In this document: positions 1 through 10,097 of the stretch, in pieces
Numbering within the stretch: position 1 is the first letter of the stretch
Layout: the number at the start of each line of letters is the position of its first letter
Assembly (NCBI GenBank): GCA_008973525.1
Contig: WACJ01000273.1
Span: forward strand, 1-64,000
Direction of reading: 5' to 3'
From: Stenopsyche tienmushanensis
Taxonomy: Eukaryota > Arthropoda > Insecta > Trichoptera > Stenopsychidae
Length of the DNA stretch: 64,000 bases
Made by a program: the position numbers and the translations under genes
Notes under the pieces: generated by a model
What the model saw: the letters and a program-made list of their open reading frames with translations, nothing else
Databases searched by the model: none
Told to the model about the DNA's origin: nothing

Positions 1-844
1 AAATTAGAAAAAGGAAGCAAAAAGTCACTTAATTATAATAGTCTTTTCTTAAGACTTAAAATGTAGGAAAATTCTCGAGTCATGTTCATTTTCCAGCCAA
101 TAATTATTTTGTGGTGCGTAAGATTCCGGAAGGAAAATAATTGAGATTTTCACCCCCAAGTGGACCATGGGGAAATAAAAAAGGCAGACGAGTGCTTTAT
201 GGCCTTCTTTTAAATGTTGTAATGCTTCACTCGAAAACGAAAATTTTCGACTTATTTCGCTTTGTTTTTAAGAAACCCCTAATGGCGATCTAATTTAAAG
301 GCGAGCTTGCATCGCTTCCCATAAAAAATTCCGGGCCCCATGTCGTTTATTTTTTTATTCCAACCAAACAAACAATGTTTTCGTTCATTTTTTAATAATT
401 TTTAAAAACTATTTTTTGCGCCTTAAAAAAATTTAAAAAAGGTTTAATTTCAAATCTCACTTATTGAGAAATTTTTCACCACAACCAATTCACAAATTTT
501 GGATATCAGAAGAATTTATATTTTCATATGGATTCAGCTTTATTCCCTATTTATGAAAAAGTTAATTCTGAGATAAATGATGATGATGATCTTCTTTTAT
601 CTTTTATAAAAAAAAATTGCAATGAAAAACCAACATATAAAAATTCGTTACCCCTAAATAAATTCGTTATCTCCTATGGAAAACGACTACATCTGATAAT
701 AATTGGTGTATCTAAAAAAGAAAGAACTCATCAATACAAAATCAAACGGTGTTGATATACTATCTTGTTTAAATAGAAGTGATAGAAAGAATGAAATTTA
801 TTTTATTTTGTTGGTTTTATTATAAATATGAACAAATATACAAA
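1..844. other. Unassigned AT-rich sequence
   Basis: No repeat copy, RNA gene or recognisable protein is visible here. The longest open frame (528-755, plus, 75 codons) is rich in Lys, Asn, Ile and Asp as expected from AT-rich DNA. It resembles no family I know, so I do not call it a gene. Confidence 0.5.
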
Positions 845-1118
845 CATTGATTTTTATATATAAAATCTACTGTAAGTTAATTGTATTATATTTATATTAT
901 TTGAAAAAATGCAAACAATAAGTTGGCAAAGTTTTATCGCAATCTAATGAACGGTATAGTAGCGCATTAAATACGGACAAACAAACATTGATTTCTATAT
1001 AATAAACTATGCTTATGTTACTTGCGGTATCTTTAACAATAAGTGGATTAAGTTTTATCGCAATCTGATGAACGATATGGCAGCGCATTTTAAACGAACA
1101 AAACCCAATTCATTTTTA
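845..1118 (+). repeat. Dimeric dispersed repeat, copy 1
   Basis: About 275 bp that recurs at 58508-58795 in the same orientation with high similarity. Each copy is an imperfect head-to-tail dimer. Both half-units contain the core AGTTTTATCGCAATC, then GATGAACG or a variant, then GCAGCGCATT or a variant (first unit about 845-970, second about 971-1095). No coding capacity or terminal inverted repeat was seen. The family is unknown to me; it may be the end of a larger element or a short satellite-like unit. Confidence 0.75.
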
Positions 1119-1909
1119 TGTGCCGCAAAAACCAAAAATATCAAAAAAAGCGTATCAAAAAATTCTTTAGCTTAAAAAATAGTAATTAAAATATATCTTA
1201 TAAAAGTTCAGAGAGACATATTTTTGTGATATTAATACGAACTATTTGCCTCAAATATATAATATTTGCACTGATTTTTACGAGCCAATTCAAATGGGTC
1301 CAATACATTGTGCTCTAAATATGCTCATATTCCACTGACGAAATACAAAAATAGAGAAATAATACCCTCTTCTTTTTAATGCCCTTCTTTTTCACTTTAA
1401 AACATCGTTCCGAGCATAAAATCATTAAGTGGCCAATAAAAAGAGGGGAAACTTTTCAAATAAAAATACAGGCCCTGCAAAATCCGTCGAATGATTATTC
1501 TTCAAAACGTAATGAGAGAGAATTAATGTAAATATTCCTTTTCTTCCAGCCGTTCCTTTTTTCCCCGGCCGCACTCGTCCGCTCCGATTGGCTACAAGTT
1601 TTTGCAAAAATGGAGAAAGTATAGCAGATTGTTCTCGAAAATTGGCTCGCGCAGTTCATGTCGTACTTTTCAAAAGTCTATCTCGTTCTATTGAATTATC
1701 AAATTGAGTTTTTACTTCGGATCGCAGCCTTATTTCAGTGATTGTCGTGCTCTGAATGAATTCCCTATATCTCAAATTCAAAAAATCGGTCAAGATTTCG
1801 TTACTCCCTTTTGATTTATTTATTTATACACTTGTTGTAATAGATCTATACATGATCTAATCCCGGGGAATTATAAAGCTTTAAGAACTGTTTTAGATAT
1901 ATTATAAGT
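1119..1909. other. Unassigned sequence
   Basis: AT-rich sequence with a somewhat less AT-rich patch around 1545-1700 that includes a CCAAT-type motif on the minus strand (CCGATTGGC, near 1582). No gene, repeat copy or RNA was recognised. Confidence 0.45.
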
Positions 1910-2428
1910 AGGAATTCTGATTTCTTGAGAATTCTCGAAAAAATTTGATAAACAATTTGTTTTTTTTTTTTAAATCGTAGATTATTGCATATAAATATTA
2001 TTATTTTAGTATATAATTGAAAAAAAAAACCAATTAAAAATATGGTTTCAAAGTGTATCTAATAATTAAATTTAATGATGATCATCATCATTTAAAATAA
2101 ATGTTTAACATGTGTTTTTAGCTTAAAACTACAATCCACATCTCAACAGACCTACTAAATCCCATTCAATAAAAATCGTATTGTAATTGTCATAAAATGT
2201 AGGTATAATTTGCCGAAATTGCTATCGTCGGATTAACTATTAAGGTCTTTTGACCGTTAACGGAGAAAGCATGGATATTTTTACGGCAAACCAAATTAGT
2301 CCAAGAAAACAAAGATAAGATAAAAATATTCGAACGAATTTTATTTATTGCAATAAAAATTGGTTTCTCGAGAAAAAGAAAATTACTGGAGTATTTTCGA
2401 TTTTGCATATTTCTCGAGAAGAAACGCT
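1910..2428 (-). repeat. TCTCGAGA-palindrome repeat family, near-complete copy
   Basis: A copy in minus orientation. The low-coordinate end begins GGAATTCTGATTTCTTGAG and runs into AAATTTGATAAACAA, the reverse complement of the family's right end. The high-coordinate end carries two TCTCGAGA palindromes (near 2367 and 2412) around GATTTTGCATA, the reverse complement of the left end. The interior shares the stretch with AAAACTACAATCCACATC with other copies. Non-coding and about 520 bp long. It is probably a non-autonomous DNA transposon, but the superfamily is unresolved. Confidence 0.6.
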
Positions 2429-5400
2429 AATCATAAGCATATTGTAAAATAAATAAAACCTTTTTAAGACAGTCAAATTGTTTGCGCTGAAGTAAATTGT
2501 TTCAGCGGAAAGATTACAAGCTTGTATCAAACAACATTGCTTTTATGTATTTAAAGCCTTCAAAGTAAGTGTGGGACTTTTCGATGAGAAGCGTAATTCA
2601 GTCATTTTATTAAAGAGTTTCATGTAAATTACATAATTGTTGATGATGTGATTGCATGTTTCGTCAGACAATTCAATTAATATAGAGTCAAGCACATAAT
2701 AACGCGATTAGATAAGATCCCGCAATATGGTTTTGGATGTCGTAATTGGATCGAAAGTTGGAAATAAATTGGTATAATAAAAAAATACAAATGATTTTGA
2801 CTTACGAAATTGCCCGATCGCGTTTTCTATAATAATAATGACGGTACAAAGGGGGAAAAAGTTGTCCTCCGCAATAACGATTCCGCCGAATTAATTCCCT
2901 GGAGAGGGGCAATTATGTCCCGGGGTGGGGCCCCCGAGGAGCGCCCCCCTAACCGGCCCACCTAACAAGAATAAAAATTAAAATCAAAGAAATAACGACG
3001 ATTGCGAAAAAAAACTTTTCCCCCAATTCGGTGAAAGGCTCCGCGTCCGCTAGCGCGGAACGGCAAATTTGAATAATTCGAGCTAGCTATATTGGATTCC
3101 TCGTTCAGCTGTGTCTCTCTAATAATTAAGAAGATTTTCCTGCCCGCAGGCTCTATTCTAATTTTTCCGATACTCTAAAAATTCTGAATAAGGCCGCACT
3201 CGGATCGACTCGTGTCTGCATAATTCAATGGATGTCATTTCTCTTTTTTATTCCCTCCTTTCGTTTTCGAGTTTAATTTGAGCGATTTGATCTGCTCGTT
3301 TTCGACTTTAATTTGACACCGTCACTCAGACCGCATAATGCAGGTGATTCGACCCCCGACTATATTTGTATGCCGACTAAATTGAACGAGGCTTCACACT
3401 GTTTTATTGTCGGTAGATACATTCAAACTTTTATTACGACTCACCACTGCCCTAAATAAATTAGCTTTTTCAACCCTCACTTCATTTTTAATATCGACCA
3501 ATCCAATACCTTATTACTTATTTATATGTACATCTATCTATTACCACTCTGAATACATTAAATGCATCATATTTTTGCTTTAGATTCAGCCCGGTATTCA
3601 GCTGAGAGTTTTCGCCTACGTTACAATGGATACATTTATTACCAAACGAAATCGTGAATCAGACCAAAATATTAATAACACAGGGAGTACAAGTGAAAGA
3701 AGTAGGTTACGATATTACTAGACATCATACGTCAGTATACAGTAAAATCAGAAAAAATAATCGACAATATTCTGAAGAATGTTTCGGTTTTACGTATTTT
3801 TACGCATTATGTATTTAACTCAAAGTATGAGTATATTTGAAAACTTCGGTATTTCGGATTGATATTGCGCTATTCGAAAGACTTACCTAAAACAAAGAAT
3901 TTAAACATCCATTAGACCAAATATTTTGTGTGTATATTTTAGATGACAAATTAAATGATAGCTCAAATTTATCTCGTAAATCTTATTATCCTTACCTGAG
4001 AGCTCTTACTGCATGAATTTTGAAGTCCTGGACACCTTTGGAATTTGGCTTCTTTTGAACCACACTGTACAATTTTTCAAACTTAAGACTATTGATTGAT
4101 CAAGGCTGGTCGATTTCGTAATCAAACAATTGCGGATTGCTTTTATATTAAACACGATTTCATACCTGAAATTAAATATTTGACACATTTTAGTCCAATT
4201 ATTTAGCTGATGATATATTTTTAAAATGATATATGATGTATTTTCTTTAATCTAAGGAAAAATTGATGCTTAATGAAGCTTTTAGCTATGAAATGCTAAA
4301 TGAATCACTTTCGAATATCGTATTTTACATATACATTTGAATGTTAGTCGTGACTTAATGTAAAAAAATGATACAAAAATCGGACCTAAATCCTACATCT
4401 TAAAATAGACATGATTTTCTAGATCTTGATTTTCCAATCCACTATGAGTCTTTGCTCCGATCTATGTTCTTGATATCTCAATGCAATTGTTCATCGTTAA
4501 ATATTTCGATAATAAGTCTAATAATCGTATTACAATATGCTTAAAAACTATGACTACTTGCCTCAATATTTTAGCTGCATGACGATCAGGATATAGTCTG
4601 GAACACGGATCACATTCGGGAACGGCACAACACTCTGTCTATTAAAAAAATATCACTTAACATACGCACATGCACATCCTAACCTGTCAAAATAAAATAT
4701 AGCTCTGCACCGAATATTGTTGCATAGCATAAACTCGACGCCTAAACCGGACGGACAAATTGAAACGCATTTATGACAAATTATTAATATTTATAAGAAA
4801 AACTATTTTTTAAAAATCATGGGATTAAATAAGCTGCTGCGATATATTCCCAAAAATATTATTTTTCAAAAAAAATCACCATCCTTTTCGTTGCATAAAT
4901 ATATTATTTTTTAATGAATTTCAAATTTGATAAAAATATTTTTGGGTATATATCAAAAGAGCTCATCTCAGAGAGAATCTCATGCTTTCTTTCAATAGTT
5001 TTTCGTAATAATTTACATTTAGTATTAATACATTTATATTCGTACGCTCAGTTGAGCCGTCGAATTAAGCTAGGTGACAATCAGTGCGTGTTCGGTTCTT
5101 AGGTTATACGGTTTGGCTTAATCGTCAGAGGGATATATCTTAATAAATAAAGTGCAGTGTTGTTCCAGAATGCGTCCCGTACTCCAGGATCTATCCTGAA
5201 CGTTATGCAGCGTCGATACTCAGGCAAGTGTTCTTAGTTTTTTAAGTGTTTTGTACTGCGACTTATAGTAAATTGGAGGTCCTTGATGTCTATTTTAAGA
5301 TGTAGGATTTAAAGCCGATAAATTATGTTTTTTTAAAGCCACGATAAACTTTTGATTTTATTGTCACAATAGACTCTTACATAGAGTGCGGAATAAGATG

Positions 5401-5499
5401 TCGATGGTTGAATACAGTAGGATGGTTTCAATGGGTATCTAATGAGCTGTGCGCCTGATCGTGGCGGAATCTTCAAATCGTCATGCAGTTTGACCGTTG
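2429..5499. other. Unassigned sequence with one GC-rich island
   Basis: About 3 kb with no recognised gene. Around 2845-3390 the base composition turns GC-rich (for example CCCCGGGGTGGGGCCCCCGAG near 2918), with few stop-free frames, so a regulatory element is possible. At 5040-5230 there is an LTR-like stretch with an AATAAA, but neither a primer-binding site nor a partner copy was found. The rest is AT-rich and featureless to me. Confidence 0.4.
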
Positions 5500-6297
5500 A
5501 GGAAATATTCATAATCATCATCATCAGTCTGTGTTCGTCCACCGTTGAACGCATGAGTCTTCATCCCTCTTGATCCTCCGCTTTCCGCATCCAGCTTCAT
5601 CCTGCTATTCTTTTGATGTGGTCAGTCTTACAGGGGTCTCCACTCCAACACTTTTCTTCCCCATCGACCGTCGTTTCTTCGACACATTTGTCTCCCCCAT
5701 TGACACTTAAGTGTGTCAATTCTTTCAGTAGCGTTTACTACTCGAGTTCTTCTTCGGATATCCTCATTTCTGATTCTATATTATAAAGACACTCCGAGCA
5801 TGGATCTCTCTATGGCACGCTGGGAAAACTTTATTCTGTGTAAAATGCCTGATATTAGATTCCACGTCTTCGTGGGTTAACACTAGGATGATGCGTTGGT
5901 TAAATGCTGCCACCCCAGTGGTATTCGTCTGTCAATTTCTGTTGAGAAATTCTGTCGTCCTAGTTGTATTACTTGTCCCAGATAAGCGTATTCATTTTCA
6001 ACCTCAATTTGTGTTCCCCCAATGGATATCGCCCCGAAGGTCTGAGAATTGTGACTATTTATCATGACTTCGATTTTATCCATGTTCATTTTCAGACAAA
6101 TTTTACTTGACACTTCGTTTAGGTCTTGGAGCATGTCTTGAAGCTTTTCAGACGATTCGGCTATTAATACTATGTCACAATTTCTCCACTTGTGTTCTTA
6201 TTTTACTTCGTTATTTTTCGGTTTTCTGGATGATTTGTCTTAGTATGTGGATATGCTCGATGATACTAAAGCCTTTTCTAAATCCAGCCTGTTGGTA
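5500..6297 (-). pseudogene. RTE/BovB-like LINE reverse-transcriptase fragment, broken
   Basis: Minus-strand remains of a non-LTR retrotransposon ORF2, in family order. At 6297-6211 lies the conserved RT block YQQAGFRKGFSIIEHIHILR, which ends in a stop. At 6182-5883 an open frame reads DIVLIAESSEKLQDMLQDLN, then LKMN, YLGQ and a TEIDRR block typical of this clade. At about 5850-5640 comes QRAIERSMLGVSL, one stop, then RNEDIRRRTRVVNATERID and GRWGRKVLEWRP. The frame shifts again to DHIKRIAG near 5615. The stretch between the first two blocks, including the FADD catalytic motif, is mostly missing (NCD remains where FADD should be). A short GATGAT-type tail follows near 5505-5530. It cannot transpose itself. 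Family assignment is from remembered motif patterns, not a search. Confidence 0.85.
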
Positions 6298-7839
6298 GAG
6301 TCTACCAAGTTGTTTTGCCAAATAATGATTTCAGCTGACAATATCGAAGCTTTTATTATTTCGCCATTTGTAGCACATTCGTGCCAAACGTCTTTCAACA
6401 ATATATGACAGTGTTTGAATTTTTTAAACAGTGTTCGCCTGTACATAAAATATTGAACTTTATAGAATGTTATATTGTAGTGTCATCAAATACGTCTTTT
6501 GCCTTATCGAATAATGTATACTTATCCTAAAATTCTTCATTTGAATTGAATTAATTAAATCGAATATGATACTGTAAATATGGCTTTCGTCTTTACATGA
6601 TCGTTTTTCCAATGATAATCCAATATGGCAATGATCATCCAAATATGACAGACATCTTCGTGTCGTTTCCTTGGCTAATTAAAATTCTTTCGCATACACA
6701 TTAAAAGTTTTTAATTAAAATTTGCGTATTTTTTTCTTTCGGGCATATTGAATGCTAAATATCTTTTGTATTGGAAAAACAAGCGTAGTAAAATCCATTA
6801 TTGCAAAGCGTCATTGAATTCCCGTTATTCGCGACCGTTGTTTTAAAAGTGCCAAAAAACTTTGGGCATTTTTGTAACTTTAATTAAAGACCAGAGTAAA
6901 CACTGCTCATCAAATTGTTGACTATAATCCCGTAGTTCGCTTTATTATGAAAAGCTGACGCAAATCGTTATTCGAGCTCGGAATTAGCATACGAGTGGGG
7001 TACATACCAGTATGCACATTGTGCGTATATAGATTGATATCACGTGACGATCTCCTGAAGGAATTCTGTATTTATTTGAGCATAAATAGATGGAAAGGTT
7101 TCAGAAAAAGGCGTGTAAATATCAGTCACCTCACCCCAGAGCCTCCCGACAACCCCTTTTGCCTCCTCCTGCCGGACAAAGGACGGACAGCGGTCATTTT
7201 TCCTCGGGAGTTTTCAATCTACTTTTCTTTCAGCTCAGAGCTCTCTCTAACTTAAGCTCTAAGCTATGAGGTTATTTTTTTCTCCTGTATTTTTCTTTAC
7301 TTTAGTTTCTATCTTTCCCGTTAGATGTCATTTTTCTTTCCTCCTTTGTTTTACTTGGATATATATTCTTGTATGGACGAGTGGATACGAGCAAAGTTGC
7401 CGAGCTTTTCAAACATAAAAATAAAGCGTAACGCGATTCTTTATTTTCACGCTACACAAGCACTCCACTATTTTGTTTCTGTACGCGAATATTCACCATT
7501 TTCATATCAATTTTTAATGACATCGCTTTATAATAACACTTGCTGAGCCTTTGTAGGAAGCGTGCATTCAGATCCATGATAGTTTCACATTGCTATCTGT
7601 TCTCCGGAGCGAGGATAAGACTCTATAGTGCATTTTCCTCGCTCCAAACAAGAGTATTAATCCTCTTAGCAATCTTGATTTTGTTCAGTGACTACATACT
7701 CTTATAATACCATATAAATTAATAAAATCTAATTAAAAACGTAATACATAACTCAAGCGACTATAAAAATAAGTATATTAAAAAAGTCAATGACAGCATT
7801 ATTTTTTATCGATTTTGATTTTTTTACATAATTTTTTTA
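6298..7839. other. Unassigned sequence
   Basis: AT-rich, with a slightly GC-richer patch at 7110-7260. Short open frames (for example 6995-7255 plus, 86 codons) have no recognisable similarity. Sequence at 6298-6450 could be a further decayed part of the LINE, but I see no matching motif. Confidence 0.4.
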
Positions 7840-8240
7840 ATAAAATTTATACTAAAGAAAGAATATATCTCCCAAATAAATATCCAAAATTCCTATTTAG
7901 TTATAGTCCGAGTTATAGCTATTTTAGTGACTCCGCGTCACGCACAAAAATTAAATTTTTAAACGCGTTTTTCTCCAAACTACTTTTTTCAACGCGGTTG
8001 ACATATTATCTCAAGTTTTAATTAATCGATTTATTTCAAATTTAATATAAATCTTTTTTATAAAATTTTCTATTGTTCATACCAGATTTATTACAAAATA
8101 TTATTTTAAACTGTTTTTATCGACTTTAATTAATGTTAAATTATTAAAAAGGTAGAAATCGTGTCAACCGAGAAAAAACTTTTTTTACCCCTTACAATTT
8201 ACAAACCTATATTATTTTTATTGAACTTGAAAAAACACCT
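7840..8240 (+). repeat. Unclassified dispersed repeat (CTACTTTTTTCAAC family), copy 1
   Basis: Matches 33835-34320 in the same orientation. Shared landmarks in order: GAGTTATA(G/A)CTATTTTAGTGAC, CTACTTTTTTCAAC, ATCTCAAGTTTTA, GATTTATTTCAAATTTG-like, CTATTGTTC, CCAGATTTATT and, at the far end, TTTTTTACCCCTTACA. Copy 1 contains the palindrome AAACGCGTTT. No transposase motif is visible in any frame. Probably an ancient transposon or the 3' part of one. Confidence 0.65.
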
Positions 8241-9187
8241 AAAATTTGTGCAACACCCCAAAAAAATAAATTTAAAAATAACTAATAAGTTTAAATATTT
8301 ATTTTAATTCTTTCTCAGGTATAAAAAAAAAACATTTATACATACAGCTATATTGAACTAAAACACGAATATAAAAATAATTGCCACAAAAAATCATGAT
8401 ACAGGGTCTTTCGATAGAGACGCTCTAAATTAGTTGTATTATAGCGACCATGTTGCTAAAGCAATATCTGTTAAATTTACTGTAAATTATTTATTAATAT
8501 TTGGCAAATTTTTATAAAAGGTTATATTGTTTAAAAAAAACATGTAACAACAGAACGGCACTACACACAGCGCATGCCATGATGGCCACTCTGCACTAGC
8601 GATTATGCGATATAAACCGCAATCAATTGATGCCCCCAAAATCAACATAACATCCAATCTAGAAAATTCAGCCAGATTTATGCGATAAAGTCATTAAGAA
8701 AATTGGACCTCCCGAATACGTGCCTTCAAGCAAAGCCGCGGTGGATATTTGATCGACGTAATTTTCGATACTAATAAAAAAAAGAGTAGATATCTTACAC
8801 ACAACTTGTTTTATTTATTGAAAGATTCTGTACGTAATTCTTGCTCTTTTTATATATTAATTAATTACATACATTCTACAGAACATACTGACTAAAATAT
8901 CCATGCTCTCGAGCTGATAATAAACTAATGATTGAATACTTAATGCCTGTAGCTAGTTTACATCCAGCATTCGTTGTTCGTTGAAAATGTCATAAAAGAT
9001 TAACAGTATCTAACAAACAACAAGCTTTTACGTTATTAGCGTTAATTAGCCATGATTCATACCATTGCGACATAATTTGCTAAGTCCGTCTCATACAGGT
9101 TTGCTATAAGCGAAAATAGTCTATATTAGTAGTGTGAAAAAGTAATACAACAATGCAATTTAATATTAACATTGATTGTCTATTCTA
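8241..9187. other. Unassigned sequence with a partial mariner-type repeat
   Basis: The stretch at about 8410-8515 (TATAGCGACCAT, then CTGTAAATTATTTA) matches 19760-19860 and belongs to the family whose ends read CTATAGCG, so it is a terminal fragment. Around 8560-8760 is a mixed-composition, repeat-free patch (GCGATTATGCGATATAAACC) with no reading frame. Otherwise no gene was seen. Confidence 0.4.
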
Positions 9188-9940
9188 TTAAATGGGTGGG
9201 ACGTATATATACGTCCAACGTAAACGGCATCAACATTTGTTAGGACGTATATATACGTCCTCGAAGTATATGTTGAGTCCTAAATTGAGGGGGACTTTTT
9301 TCATTGTTTAACGAATGAGTTAGTTGTCGATACATGTTTTGATATTAATTTAAAATAGGTAGCAAATTGGTTACACTTGTGTTGTTGTTGTAAGCTGTTG
9401 TGTTGGAGTGGACGTGTACTTAGTAAACGGTGACTAGTAGCATAAGGTAAGATTCAAAGGCAAACTTATAGTTTTAAAATGGAAGGCCAAAAAAGACGTA
9501 TTGATGCTCAGTTCGGGCAACTAAACCCAAACAATTAAACCTAAACCCTCACACTTAGTTGAAAAGCATTTTCAAATAACAAATTAAAGGGAACTAAAGC
9601 CAAAAAATGTCTATTACAAAAAAGAGAAATAATCTACATGCTGGTGTCCGGATTGTGAGGTAGCACTATGTGCCAACAACTGTTTTAAAATATATCACAC
9701 AGAAGTTGAGTTTTGAATTTATGTATGGATATATTTTATTTTTTAAAATGTTTTACATTTGTTAACTTCTCTATATGTTAATGTATCTAAATAAATAAAA
9801 CATAAATGTTTCATTTATTTTTTATAAATTCTAAGCTTCGTCAAAAAAAAATTAAAAATATGAACTCACGCCAAGTGGGCGGGACGTATATATACGTCGT
9901 AATGAAAGTTGCACTATTGAAAAGGAACTTCCCCGCTTAA
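9188..9940 (+). mobile_element. Internally deleted piggyBac-like element, copy 1
   Basis: A 753-bp element bounded by TTAA (9188-9191 and 9937-9940), the piggyBac target site. Just inside the left end is GGGTGGGAC running into the perfect 16-bp palindrome GACGTATATATACGTC at 9200-9215. The palindrome recurs at 9244-9259 and, near the right end, at 9883-9898 after GTGGGCGG. The right end reads GGAACTTCCCCGC before TTAA. The interior keeps a transposase start and a transposase C-terminus but lacks the catalytic core. A second copy lies at 15321-16063. It could only move if an intact relative supplied transposase. Confidence 0.85.
9479..9716 (+). pseudogene. Remnant piggyBac transposase: N-terminus joined to C-terminal Cys-rich domain
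   Basis: An ATG at 9479 opens MEGQKRRIDAQFGQ, soon followed by stops. From about 9546 another frame reads PSHLVEKHF, the kind of segment that precedes the C-terminal domain in piggyBac transposases. At 9639-9716 a third frame reads CWCPDCEVALCANNCFKIYH and ends at its own stop: the Cys-rich zinc-binding domain that closes piggyBac transposases. The DDD catalytic region is absent, so about 80 codons of sequence stand in for a protein that normally exceeds 500. The downstream AT-rich stretch with AATAAA motifs (about 9795) may be the old 3' UTR. Confidence 0.8.
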
Positions 9941-10097
9941 AAGATTTAGATAATAATATTTATATGCAATTCTTTACCAATTTACATACATTCTCTTGTT
10001 TATCAACATTACTCAAGATTTCTCGAGAAATCTGAGAAATGAAATCAAGAATTTTCTGAAATGAGAAATGAAAATCATCGAGAAATCAGAATCCATA
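9941..10097 (+). repeat. TCTCGAGA repeat family, right-end fragment
   Basis: Begins GATAATAATATTTATATGCAA and ends AATCATCGAGAAATCAGAATC, with TCTCGAGA near 10021. This is the family's right end. Its left part is not found on the other side of the adjacent piggyBac element, so it is truncated or the junction has decayed. Confidence 0.6.

Noticed and set aside
528..755. 75-codon ORF near the window start
   Set aside because: Composition follows the AT bias and nothing in it is recognisable.
5040..5230. LTR of a retrotransposon
   Set aside because: AATAAA and LTR-like texture only; no primer-binding site, no pair and no clear TG...CA bounds.
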